Source of the DNA: Oceanospirillaceae bacterium
GTDB taxonomy: Bacteria; Pseudomonadota; Gammaproteobacteria; Pseudomonadales; Balneatricaceae
Length of the DNA: 29,890 nucleotides
Assembly (NCBI GenBank): GCA_003521845.1
Contig: DPHB01000042.1
Span: 1,203-31,092 of the forward strand
Direction: 5' to 3'
The position numbers and the translations under genes are program-made. Every line of letters begins with the position of its first letter. Position 1 is the stretch's first letter. Positions 7,231 through 14,303 of this stretch are shown piece by piece. The notes beneath the pieces are model-generated. The model did no database searches. It saw only the letters and a program-made list of their open reading frames with translations, and was not told the origin of the DNA.

Positions 7231-8595
7231 ATGAATTCCAATACCACCATTTGCGCTCAGACCACCCCGCCAGGTAGCGGTGGAGTGGGCATTATTCGCC
7301 TTTCTGGGCCCCAAGCACTCGCTATTGGCCAGCAACTCAGCCGTAACAAGGGCCAACCAAGATATGCCCACTACGGCCCTATTTTAGACCAGCAAGGAAT
7401 TCAGATTGATGCTGGCCTAACGCTCTACTTTCCTGGCCCTGATTCCTTTACTGGCGAAGACGTATTTGAGTTTCAAGGTCATGGTGGCCAAGTTATCATG
7501 GACATGCTGCTGCGTGAACTAACACAACTAGGTGCTGAAATGGCCCGCCCCGGTGAATTTAGCGAACGCGCCTTTGTCAATGACAAGCTAGACCTTGCCC
7601 AAGCCGAATCCATTGCTGATTTAATCAATGCCAGTTCTGAGCAGGCCGCTCGCAATGCTATCCGTTCCATGCAGGGTGAATTTAGTCATCAAGTAGACAG
7701 CCTCGTCGAACAGCTTATTCATCTACGTTTATTCGTGGAGGCGGCCATTGACTTTCCCGAGGAAGAAATCGATTTCTTAGCCGATGGTAAAGTCAGCGGG
7801 CTAGTAGATAGCGCCAAAACACAACTGCAGACAGTGCTCAAGGTCGCCCAACAAGGCAGCCTATTGCAAGAAGGCATGAAAATCGTGATTGCTGGCGCAC
7901 CCAATGCAGGCAAATCAAGCCTACTCAATGCCCTAGCCGGCCAAGATCGCGCTATTGTTACTGACATTGCCGGTACTACACGGGATATTCTCAAAGAAAC
8001 CATACACATTGATGGCTTACCGCTCCACATTATTGATACCGCGGGCCTACGTGACAGCCCCGATCAAGTAGAGCAAATTGGTATTCAACGCGCCCTGCAA
8101 GCCATTCAAGATGCCGACCAAATTTTGTTATTACAAGATGCCCGCGAACAAGCCAGCCCACAGCAGCTTTGGCAATCGTTAATACCGGAACAAGCCATGC
8201 CTAAGCACCTGTGCCTGGTGCGCAACAAGATTGACCTGACAAAAGAGCTGGTGGGGTTGCAGGCCAACACCTCCGATACAGACATCCCCGTTATCCACAT
8301 CAGCGCCAAACAAGGCTTGGGTATGGATACCTTGCAAGAATATTTAAAAGACTGTGTTGGCTATAACAGTACCCTTGAAGGGGGCTTTAGCGCCCGCCGT
8401 CGCCACCTAGATGCCTTGCAAAGAGCCGCCGCACACTTACAACAAGGCGCCGACCAGCTGGCTTACAGCGCGGCTGGCGAACTGCTGGCCGAAGATCTGC
8501 GCTTAGCACAAGATTGCCTAAGTGAAATCACCGGCCAATTTACCAGTGATGACCTATTGGGTCATATCTTTAGTTCGTTTTGTATTGGCAAATAA
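7231..8595 (+). CDS. mnmE: tRNA uridine-5-carboxymethylaminomethyl modification GTPase
   Basis: With MnmG (also in this window) it forms the complex that installs cmnm5 or nm5 groups at the wobble uridine (U34) of certain tRNAs, using GTP, a folate one-carbon donor and FAD. The 454-aa product equals the E. coli length. The order is: N-terminal folate-binding domain (TPPGSGGVGIIRLSG, GEFSERAFVNDKLDLAQAE), then an inserted G domain with G1 GAPNAGKSS at 222-230, G2 TTRD, G3 DTAG at 269-272 and G4 NKID at 332-335, and the C-terminal CIGK containing the catalytic Cys. I chose the ATG at 7231 by homology. An in-frame ATG at 7156 overlapping yidC would add 25 unrelated residues. No clear Shine-Dalgarno precedes 7231. 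Confidence 0.96.
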   Translation: MNSNTTICAQTTPPGSGGVGIIRLSGPQALAIGQQLSRNKGQPRYAHYGPILDQQGIQIDAGLTLYFPGPDSFTGEDVFEFQGHGGQVIMDMLLRELTQLGAEMARPGEFSERAFVNDKLDLAQAESIADLINASSEQAARNAIRSMQGEFSHQVDSLVEQLIHLRLFVEAAIDFPEEEIDFLADGKVSGLVDSAKTQLQTVLKVAQQGSLLQEGMKIVIAGAPNAGKSSLLNALAGQDRAIVTDIAGTTRDILKETIHIDGLPLHIIDTAGLRDSPDQVEQIGIQRALQAIQDADQILLLQDAREQASPQQLWQSLIPEQAMPKHLCLVRNKIDLTKELVGLQANTSDTDIPVIHISAKQGLGMDTLQEYLKDCVGYNSTLEGGFSARRRHLDALQRAAAHLQQGADQLAYSAAGELLAEDLRLAQDCLSEITGQFTSDDLLGHIFSSFCIGK

Positions 8596-8638
8596 GTTGG
8601 TTAACCAAAGTTACCAATAGGCAGCCCAACATAGCCAC

Positions 8639-8667
8639 TTGCTGTTCCCTAGGCAGCCACATACAAT
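8639..8667 (+). promoter_or_regulatory. Possible promoter of phoB-phoR
   Basis: TTGCTG (8639-8644) is spaced 17 bases from TACAAT (8662-8667, one mismatch to TATAAT), inside the 122-base gap between mnmE and phoB. I found no convincing PhoB box there, so autoregulation by PhoB is not supported by eye. Confidence 0.4.
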
Positions 8668-8717
8668 AAAGCTGCATAAAAATTTACCCCAAGCCAAGAG
8701 CATTTAACAAAATTATC

Positions 8718-9404
8718 ATGCAAAACACCCAGCATCATATTGTTTGTATAGAAGACGAAGAAGATATCCAAGAGATTATTGCCTTCAATTTGGAACGTGC
8801 TGGTTATCAAGTAAGTTTGGCCGGCGACGGCAGTCATGGCTTGGCTTTGGTACAAGCATGCCGGCCGGATTTGGTACTGTTAGACGTGATGTTACCCGGA
8901 CTCAATGGCATGCAAGTATGCCAACAGCTCAAAGCCAACAAGGAAACCGCTGATATTCCTATTATCATGCTTTCCGCACGTAGTGAAGAAGGCGACATAG
9001 TCAAAGGCTTAACGGGCGGTGCTGATGACTATATCACCAAGCCCTTTAGCCAAGCCGAGCTAATGGCTAGAATCAAAGTCGCCTTACGCCGCAAGCCTCA
9101 GTCCAATACCCTGTGCATTAACGATGTGTGTCTCGATCCAGATCTGTTTATCTGCAAAATTGATAATCAAAGCATAAAACTGACCACCACGGAATTTAAA
9201 CTACTACACGCCATGATGCAGCAGCCAGGACGGGCTTTTTCCCGCGAGCAGTTAATTCAATCAGCGCTTGGTGAACAAACCGATGTAGTGGATCGCAACG
9301 TAGATGTTCATATCCGCGCTATTCGCAAAGCACTAGGTGAAGATCATAACATCGTTGAAACGGTACGCGGTGTGGGCTATCGCTGCTGTAATGGCGAAGG
9401 CTAG
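8718..9404 (+). CDS. phoB: Phosphate-regulon-type response regulator (OmpR/PhoB family)
   Basis: This is a 228-aa two-component response regulator. The receiver domain (about 6-125) has acidic residues Glu12-Asp13, phosphoacceptor Asp56 in LVLLDVMLP, Ser86 in the switch position and Lys108 in DDYITKPF. The C-terminal winged-helix DNA-binding domain (about 135-226) includes DVVDRNVDVHIRAIRKAL and ends VRGVGYRCC. It lies 24 bases before a PhoR-type kinase and upstream of a PhoU-like protein and a phosphate transporter, so PhoB is the best name. The family (OmpR/PhoB) is certain; phosphate as the signal is inferred from context. The product is expected to act on promoters of phosphate-starvation genes. 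Confidence 0.86.
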   Translation: MQNTQHHIVCIEDEEDIQEIIAFNLERAGYQVSLAGDGSHGLALVQACRPDLVLLDVMLPGLNGMQVCQQLKANKETADIPIIMLSARSEEGDIVKGLTGGADDYITKPFSQAELMARIKVALRRKPQSNTLCINDVCLDPDLFICKIDNQSIKLTTTEFKLLHAMMQQPGRAFSREQLIQSALGEQTDVVDRNVDVHIRAIRKALGEDHNIVETVRGVGYRCCNGEG

Positions 9405-9428
9405 AAGGCAAAATAAAAGGAAACACCT

Positions 9429-11192
9429 ATGCGTCGCCATTCCCCCATATTTATTAAACTCTATGCCGGTTTTGCCGTGGTTATTTTGTTTAGTATTAGT
9501 GTTCTGGGTTTGATGGTACAAAGACAAATAGAAGAAGCTAGCCTGCGTGATATTCGCACCAACCTCGAACATCAAGCCTATATATTGCAGCAAACTTTTG
9601 CCTTCCAAAATGAACTACCCCTATTGCAACTACAGCAACAGGTAGCCACCATTGGCGATAGCATTGATGCGCGCATTACCTTAATCGACAGCACGGGGTT
9701 AGTATTGGCAGATTCCCAATTTGACCCGCAACAAATGGACAACCACAGCCGGCGTCCAGAAATCATTCAAGCTCACGCCAAAGGCATCGGCCAAGCACGG
9801 CGTTTTAGCACCACCTTAGATACCACCATGCAGTATGTTGCGGTGCCTAGCATCAGCGCTACTAACCACCTAGGTTATATACGCACGGCTTTATCAACCC
9901 AGAGCATTGCTGAAGAAATCAATTACCTACGCCGAGTAATCATCATCGCCACCAGCCTAACGGCCATTATTGCCTTGTTTGTCGGCTACTGGCTGGCTAT
10001 GAGTTTTGCTCAACCCCTACGCCAAATGACCCTGATTGCCAATAATTACGCCCAAGGGCGTTATCAAATGCGTATTCCCAGCCATCGCCGCGACGAAATT
10101 GGTGACTTGGCGCGCTCACTAAACCAAATGGCCGATATTTCAGCCCAACGATTTAACAACCTAACTAGTGAAAGGGATCAATTAGAAACCATTTTGAAAA
10201 GCATGAACGAGGGGGTAATAACTGTCGATAGCCAAGGCGTTATTCAGCACATCAACGTCGCTGCCCTGCGTATGTTACGCGCCAATGTGGATAAGTCCCT
10301 AGGCAAGTCATTAGAGAATATTGAAGATAGTTTGGTACTGCATACAGCTTGGCAAAAATGCACCGACTCACAAGTAGGCGTACAACAGCAAATTCAACTA
10401 CGTGGCTATGCCTTTGCTAGGCACTACCGCCTGCACGTGTCCTTGCTCAAAGAATCTCGCGAAGGCGGCGCTATTCTAGTTCTGCAGGATATTACCGAAA
10501 TTCAACGTATCGATCGCATGCGTGCCGACTTTGTTGCCAATGCTTCCCATGAATTAAAAACACCCATAACTGCCATCCGTGGTTTTGCCGAAACCCTATT
10601 AGAAGACAGCAACGTGGATGCCAAACTATTGCGCCGCTTTATGCGCAAAATTCACAGCCAATCCATACGTTTATCAGACCTAGTTTCTGATTTATTGGCT
10701 TTATCTCGGCTCGAAAGTAATGATAAGGCCTACGATACAAAAGTAGATATAACAGCTATTACAAAGACAGTATGTACTAACTTACAAGCCGTTGCACAAA
10801 GCCAAAATATCAGTCTAAAACTACATACCGATAAACAGTCTTTACAATTATTTGGCGACGACAAGGCATTAGCTCAAATGGTGACCAACCTGGTTGATAA
10901 TGCCATTAAATACACGCCGGAAACCGGTCAGGTGGATGTTTACTTGGCCCTAGCAGACCATACCGCCATCTTCACTGTAAAAGATACTGGTATTGGCATA
11001 GCCGCCATTGATCGTGAACGCATATTTGAACGCTTCTATCGTGTCGACAAGGCACGTTCCCGCGAGGTTGGCAGTACCGGCCTTGGCCTAGCCATTGTTA
11101 AGCATATTGTACAGAGTCACCAAGGGAGCATTCAGGTCAACAGTGAGATCGATAAAGGCACGTGTTTCGAAGTCAAGTTACCTTTGGCCTAA
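9429..11192 (+). CDS. phoR: Sensor histidine kinase, PhoR type
   Basis: This is the membrane-bound kinase partner of the preceding regulator. The 587-aa product has a first membrane helix (about 11-31), an extracytoplasmic segment (about 32-168), and a second helix (about 169-192). A HAMP linker follows (AQPLRQMTLIANNYAQGRY), then a PAS domain (from about 252, ILKSMNEGVITVDSQG), a HisKA domain with phosphoacceptor His374 in ANASHELKTPI, and a HATPase domain with N box NLVDNAIKY, G1 VKDTGIGI and G2 GSTGLGLAIV. Having a periplasmic domain between two helices resembles Bacillus-type PhoR more than E. coli PhoR, which has almost no periplasmic part. It is probably cotranscribed with phoB. The phosphate role is inferred from neighbours. 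Confidence 0.85.
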   Translation: MRRHSPIFIKLYAGFAVVILFSISVLGLMVQRQIEEASLRDIRTNLEHQAYILQQTFAFQNELPLLQLQQQVATIGDSIDARITLIDSTGLVLADSQFDPQQMDNHSRRPEIIQAHAKGIGQARRFSTTLDTTMQYVAVPSISATNHLGYIRTALSTQSIAEEINYLRRVIIIATSLTAIIALFVGYWLAMSFAQPLRQMTLIANNYAQGRYQMRIPSHRRDEIGDLARSLNQMADISAQRFNNLTSERDQLETILKSMNEGVITVDSQGVIQHINVAALRMLRANVDKSLGKSLENIEDSLVLHTAWQKCTDSQVGVQQQIQLRGYAFARHYRLHVSLLKESREGGAILVLQDITEIQRIDRMRADFVANASHELKTPITAIRGFAETLLEDSNVDAKLLRRFMRKIHSQSIRLSDLVSDLLALSRLESNDKAYDTKVDITAITKTVCTNLQAVAQSQNISLKLHTDKQSLQLFGDDKALAQMVTNLVDNAIKYTPETGQVDVYLALADHTAIFTVKDTGIGIAAIDRERIFERFYRVDKARSREVGSTGLGLAIVKHIVQSHQGSIQVNSEIDKGTCFEVKLPLA

Positions 11193-11280
11193 ACATCCTC
11201 AGCCCATGTTGTACTGCAAATTAATTGTCATATTTTCTAATATTAAAGCAAATCTTTATATTGTCTTAACAAAGCATCCT

Positions 11281-11286
11281 TATAAT
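11281..11286 (+). promoter_or_regulatory. Perfect -10 element upstream of the DUF47-pit pair
   Basis: TATAAT at 11281-11286 lies 57 bases before the DUF47 gene in an AT-rich 151-base gap after phoR. No good -35 hexamer stands 16-18 bases upstream, which would fit an activator-dependent promoter. A lone half-site-like TTGTCAT occurs at 11225-11231, but no correct 11-base-spaced PhoB repeat was found. PhoB control is therefore possible but not shown. Confidence 0.45.
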
Positions 11287-11343
11287 GCGCGCCAAGTGAG
11301 TTAATCACACCCTATTGATTATTAAATAGCAAAGGTAAAGCGC

Positions 11344-12021
11344 ATGGCTTCCAGTACTATTCTGAGCCTATTTGGCCAATCCCCTATCAAACCACTGCAA
11401 ACCCATATGCATACGGTGGTTGATTGTGTAGACCTCCTCAACGAGTATTTTGTCGCAGTAACGAAAGAAGACTGGGAAAACGTCGAAGTAATCTACAACC
11501 AGATTTCTGAGCTCGAGTCTGCAGCAGACAATCAGAAGCAGGACATACGTCTGCACCTACCAAAAAGCCTGTTCATGCCCATCAACCGCTCTGATCTTAT
11601 CCACTTGCTGAGCAAGCAGGATAGGATCTGTAACACAGCGAAAGACATCGCTGGTTTGATTCTAGGTCGCCAGCAACTAGTACCTAAGAAAATTGCTGCT
11701 GATATGCAAGCCTATGTGAAATCAGCCGTTGCTGTTGCCCACGAAGCGAAAGCCGTTATTGATGAACTAGATGAACTTATTGGTTCTGGTTTCGGTGGCC
11801 GTGAAATCAGCCGCATCAACAAATGCATCACCAAGCTTGAAAAAGCTGAGAATAAGAATGACAAGCGGCAAGTCGCTTTGCGTTCTAAGCTACACGCTAT
11901 AGAAGCTGACCTACCACCCATTGATGCCATGTTCTTATATAAGACCATTGAAGCCGTTGGTAACTTGGCTGACCGTGCACAAAGTGCCGGTGAGCAAATT
12001 CAAATCATCATTGCCCGATAA
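11344..12021 (+). CDS. PhoU-like DUF47 / TIGR00153 family protein, partner of Pit
   Basis: This 225-aa cytoplasmic, mostly helical protein resembles the DUF47 family (YkaA/TIGR00153), distant relatives of PhoU. Visible family-like segments are FGQSPIKPLQTHM at the N-terminus, LHLPKSLFMPINRSDLIHLL, and a helical C-terminus ending EAVGNLADRAQSAGEQIQIIIAR. Genes of this family nearly always sit beside a Pit-type phosphate transporter, and pit follows here after 22 bases. The protein is thought to modulate transporter activity or phosphate sensing, but the mechanism is poorly known. No catalytic motif is evident. The start ATG is preceded by AAAGGTAAAG, a reasonable ribosome site. Confidence 0.88.
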   Translation: MASSTILSLFGQSPIKPLQTHMHTVVDCVDLLNEYFVAVTKEDWENVEVIYNQISELESAADNQKQDIRLHLPKSLFMPINRSDLIHLLSKQDRICNTAKDIAGLILGRQQLVPKKIAADMQAYVKSAVAVAHEAKAVIDELDELIGSGFGGREISRINKCITKLEKAENKNDKRQVALRSKLHAIEADLPPIDAMFLYKTIEAVGNLADRAQSAGEQIQIIIAR

Positions 12022-12043
12022 CCTTTGTTAAGAGACTAATCTA

Positions 12044-13318
12044 ATGGATGTATTAAACGAATACGGGCAAATACTGCTCATTCTAGCGATTATATTCGGC
12101 GTATTTATGGCTTGGGGCGTTGGCGCCAACGACGTAGCAAACGCTATGGGTACCTCCGTAGGTTCTGGCGCTATCACCTTGCGTCAAGCCATTGTCATAG
12201 CCATGATTTTCGAATTTGCCGGTGCCTACCTTGCCGGTGGCGAAGTGACGGCCACCATACGCAAAGGCATTATCGACCCCTTGGCTTTACAGGGGACACC
12301 GGAATATCTGGTGTATGGTATGTTATCGGCCTTGTTGGCGGCGGGCACCTGGTTGCTTATTGCCTCTATGCTAGGCTGGCCGGTATCCACTACCCACTCT
12401 ATCGTTGGTGCTATCGTTGGTTTTGCCGCCGTTGCCATCTCTGTAGATGCGGTAAACTGGGGCAAGGTAAGCACCATCGTCGCCAGTTGGGTAGTGTCGC
12501 CTTTACTAGCCGGTGGTATATCCTTCTTCTTGTTCCGCAGTGTGCAAAAGTTGATACTTGATACGGATACGCCCTTCGAAAATGCCAAGCGTTATATCCC
12601 TGTGTACATGTTTATGGTGGGCTTCATGATCACCATGGTGACTTTGATCAAAGGTCTAAAACACGTATTTAAAGACATGGGTTTCCAGCTTAGCTTTGCA
12701 GAAATGTTCATGATTGCTGCTGTAGTTGGTATCATTGTTGCCTTCATTGGTGCTCGATTGATGAAGCGTGTTAAGCGCAACAAAGAAGCCGAAGAAGACG
12801 ATCGTTACGCTAACGTAGAAAAAGTATTTGCTATCCTAATGGTATTTACTGCTTGTGCCATGGCTTTTGCCCACGGTTCTAATGACGTTGCTAACGCCGT
12901 TGGTCCAATGGCTGCTGCTATCGGTACCATCAAGTCCGGTGCTATCACAGCCAAGTCCTCCATGCCTTCTTGGGTATTATTGGCCGGTGGTATTGGTATC
13001 GTTGTGGGTCTAGCTACTTACGGTTACAAGGTAATGGGCACTATCGGTAAAAAGATCACCGAACTTACACCTAGCCGTGGTTTTGCTGCTGAGCTAGGCG
13101 CTTCTTGCACCGTGGTATTGGCCTCTGGCATTGGCTTGCCAATCTCCACTACTCACACCCTAGTAGGTGCGGTACTGGGTGTAGGCCTAGCGCGTGGTAT
13201 CGCTGCCTTGAACCTACGTGTCATCGGCAACATCTTCACTTCTTGGGTTATCACCCTACCTGCCGGTGCCATCTTGTCTATTACCTTTTTCTACATATTC
13301 AAGAGCATCTTCTCTTAA
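12044..13318 (+). CDS. pit: Inorganic phosphate transporter, PiT family
   Basis: This is a low-affinity, cation- or metal-phosphate-coupled phosphate permease of the inner membrane. The 424-aa product carries the two inverted-repeat family signatures: GANDVANA at 27-34 and GSNDVANA at 278-285. Each repeat also has a later PIS/PVSTTH segment (GWPVSTTHSIVGAIVG and GLPISTTHTLVGAVLG). About ten hydrophobic helices are apparent, with a charged cytoplasmic loop in the middle (MKRVKRNKEAEEDDRY). It forms a pair with the preceding DUF47 gene and ends the phosphate block, with a strong terminator 50-75 bases after its stop. The coupling ion (H+ or Na+) cannot be told from sequence. Confidence 0.94.
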   Translation: MDVLNEYGQILLILAIIFGVFMAWGVGANDVANAMGTSVGSGAITLRQAIVIAMIFEFAGAYLAGGEVTATIRKGIIDPLALQGTPEYLVYGMLSALLAAGTWLLIASMLGWPVSTTHSIVGAIVGFAAVAISVDAVNWGKVSTIVASWVVSPLLAGGISFFLFRSVQKLILDTDTPFENAKRYIPVYMFMVGFMITMVTLIKGLKHVFKDMGFQLSFAEMFMIAAVVGIIVAFIGARLMKRVKRNKEAEEDDRYANVEKVFAILMVFTACAMAFAHGSNDVANAVGPMAAAIGTIKSGAITAKSSMPSWVLLAGGIGIVVGLATYGYKVMGTIGKKITELTPSRGFAAELGASCTVVLASGIGLPISTTHTLVGAVLGVGLARGIAALNLRVIGNIFTSWVITLPAGAILSITFFYIFKSIFS

Positions 13319-13338
13319 TAGCCTAGATAGAAACAGCC

Positions 13339-13360
13339 AACCGCGCCTACAAGCGCGGTT
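13339..13360 (+). other. GC-rich hairpin after pit
   Basis: AACCGCGC and GCGCGGTT form an 8-bp perfect stem with a six-base loop, without a following T-run. It lies just before the true terminator and may protect the 3' end or help pause transcription. Confidence 0.5.
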
Positions 13361-13367
13361 ACTCACC

Positions 13368-13393
13368 AAAGCCCGTGCCATACGGGCTTTTTT
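13368..13393 (+). terminator. Rho-independent terminator of the phosphate block
   Basis: AAAGCCCGT and ACGGGCTTT form a 9-bp stem with a five-base loop, and the second arm runs into six T (13388-13393). It closes the rightward unit before the origin-like region, protecting that region from transcription coming from pit. Confidence 0.88.
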
Positions 13394-13555
13394 ATGCCCC
13401 ATCGTAAAGCTCCCTACGTCCTAGCAAAAGAGTGGCTGTGTACTACACTTATGCATACTTGTTGGTATGACAGACATTTTTATTACTGCTTCAAAATCAA
13501 TAAGTAAATCAATTGCCCTAGGGCTTACCGCGCATTCTTAGGAAGGTTATTCTGC

Positions 13556-13975
13556 ATGATGGGTTTATTTAGAAAATGGCGACAATACCCAGACAATCCG
13601 TGTTTTAGAGGTTCAGGCTTGCCCATTGCCAGCTTCGAGCTCAGTCGACAACGGTTTGCCGCGAGTTAAAAATACAAACCTGCCTGCCCAAAAAAAAGAG
13701 GTTACGAAGAGGCACTTAAAAAGGTCATTGATAAGATATTTGCTCAACTCGGGCAAAGAATTACTTAGAAAAATCAAATCCAAATCGATTCTGGAACAGA
13801 GATGACTTTACGGATGAAAGTAATTGCCAACAATATTACCCCTCAACCCCGCCGCCATACGATCGGTACTGATTTTTTCACCCCAGACTCGACAGGTACC
13901 GCTACCGTTGACCTATGGGCATCTACTCACACATTCCAAACAACTTACCCACAAGTTAGTAAACCCTGTGCATAA
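13556..13975 (+). other. No confident gene; one frame open apart from two stops (possible gene relic)
   Basis: The stretch 13394-13930 has no recognised gene. The frame starting at the ATG at 13556 encodes 37 residues (MMGLFRKWRQYPDN...) to a TAA at 13667, preceded by GGAAGG ten bases upstream. The same frame then stays open to a TAG at 13766 and again to a TAA at 13973, with an internal ATG at 13802 (58 codons). Two internal stops in 140 codons is fewer than random sequence would give, so this may be a decayed gene, but I recognise no family. Chance is a real alternative. A 10-base palindrome, GCCCTAGGGC, is at 13515-13524. Confidence 0.2.
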
Positions 13976-14220
13976 CCCATCTAATAAAGCCGTAACAAAC
14001 TTGTGAACAATATAACACTGTGTATAACTAGCCATTTTATCCACAATCTATACCCAGTAAATATTAGTGCCTAATAAGACCTTTTTAAGTGGCTTATCAT
14101 TGATATAACCTTTTGTTTATAAAAGAAAAAAGTTACTTATCACCAGAAAAGTGTCTGCCTAATAATAACCATAATCATAATATAAATATATTTCATATAT
14201 TCTTCTTTTATTTAAAAACC
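13945..14220. other. oriC: Candidate chromosomal replication origin (oriC)
   Basis: Five DnaA-box-like 9-mers cluster upstream of mnmG. They are TTACCCACA at 13945-13953, TGTGCATAA at 13967-13975, TGTGAACAA at 14002-14010, TGTGTATAA at 14019-14027 and the perfect TTATCCACA at 14037-14045. The middle three are in inverted orientation. To the right, 14161-14220 contains no G and only eight C (87% A+T), a good DNA-unwinding element, and 14046-14160 is also AT-rich. The position next to mnmG (gidA) matches E. coli oriC, and parAB follow nearby. By hand counts of sampled lines the plus strand changes from C-rich on the left to G-rich on the right near here. No GATC occurs in 13930-14310, so Dam/SeqA control as in E. 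coli is unlikely. Confidence 0.65.
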
Positions 14221-14258
14221 TAAACAACGTGTACATTTCTTAATCAAGCAGAAAAAGC

Positions 14259-14264
14259 TATACT
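14259..14264 (+). promoter_or_regulatory. Possible -10 element of the mnmG operon
   Basis: TATACT lies 39 bases before the mnmG start at the right edge of the AT-rich region. No convincing -35 is seen at 16-18 bases upstream (TTTCTT is the hexamer there). Transcription of mnmG next to oriC is known to influence initiation in E. coli. Confidence 0.3.
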
Positions 14265-14303
14265 AGTAAGCTAATCTATTAACCCATTCGTTTAGGTAAG
14301 CTT

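Noticed and set aside
8596..8717. Possible PhoB box upstream of phoB
   Set aside because: The best segment (CTGCATAAAAATTTACC) does not show the two 11-base-spaced CTGTCAT-like repeats.
13824..14006. 60-codon open frame beginning MPTILPLNP in the gap before mnmG
   Set aside because: It runs through four DnaA-box-like sequences, has no ribosome site or recognisable family, and its length is compatible with chance.
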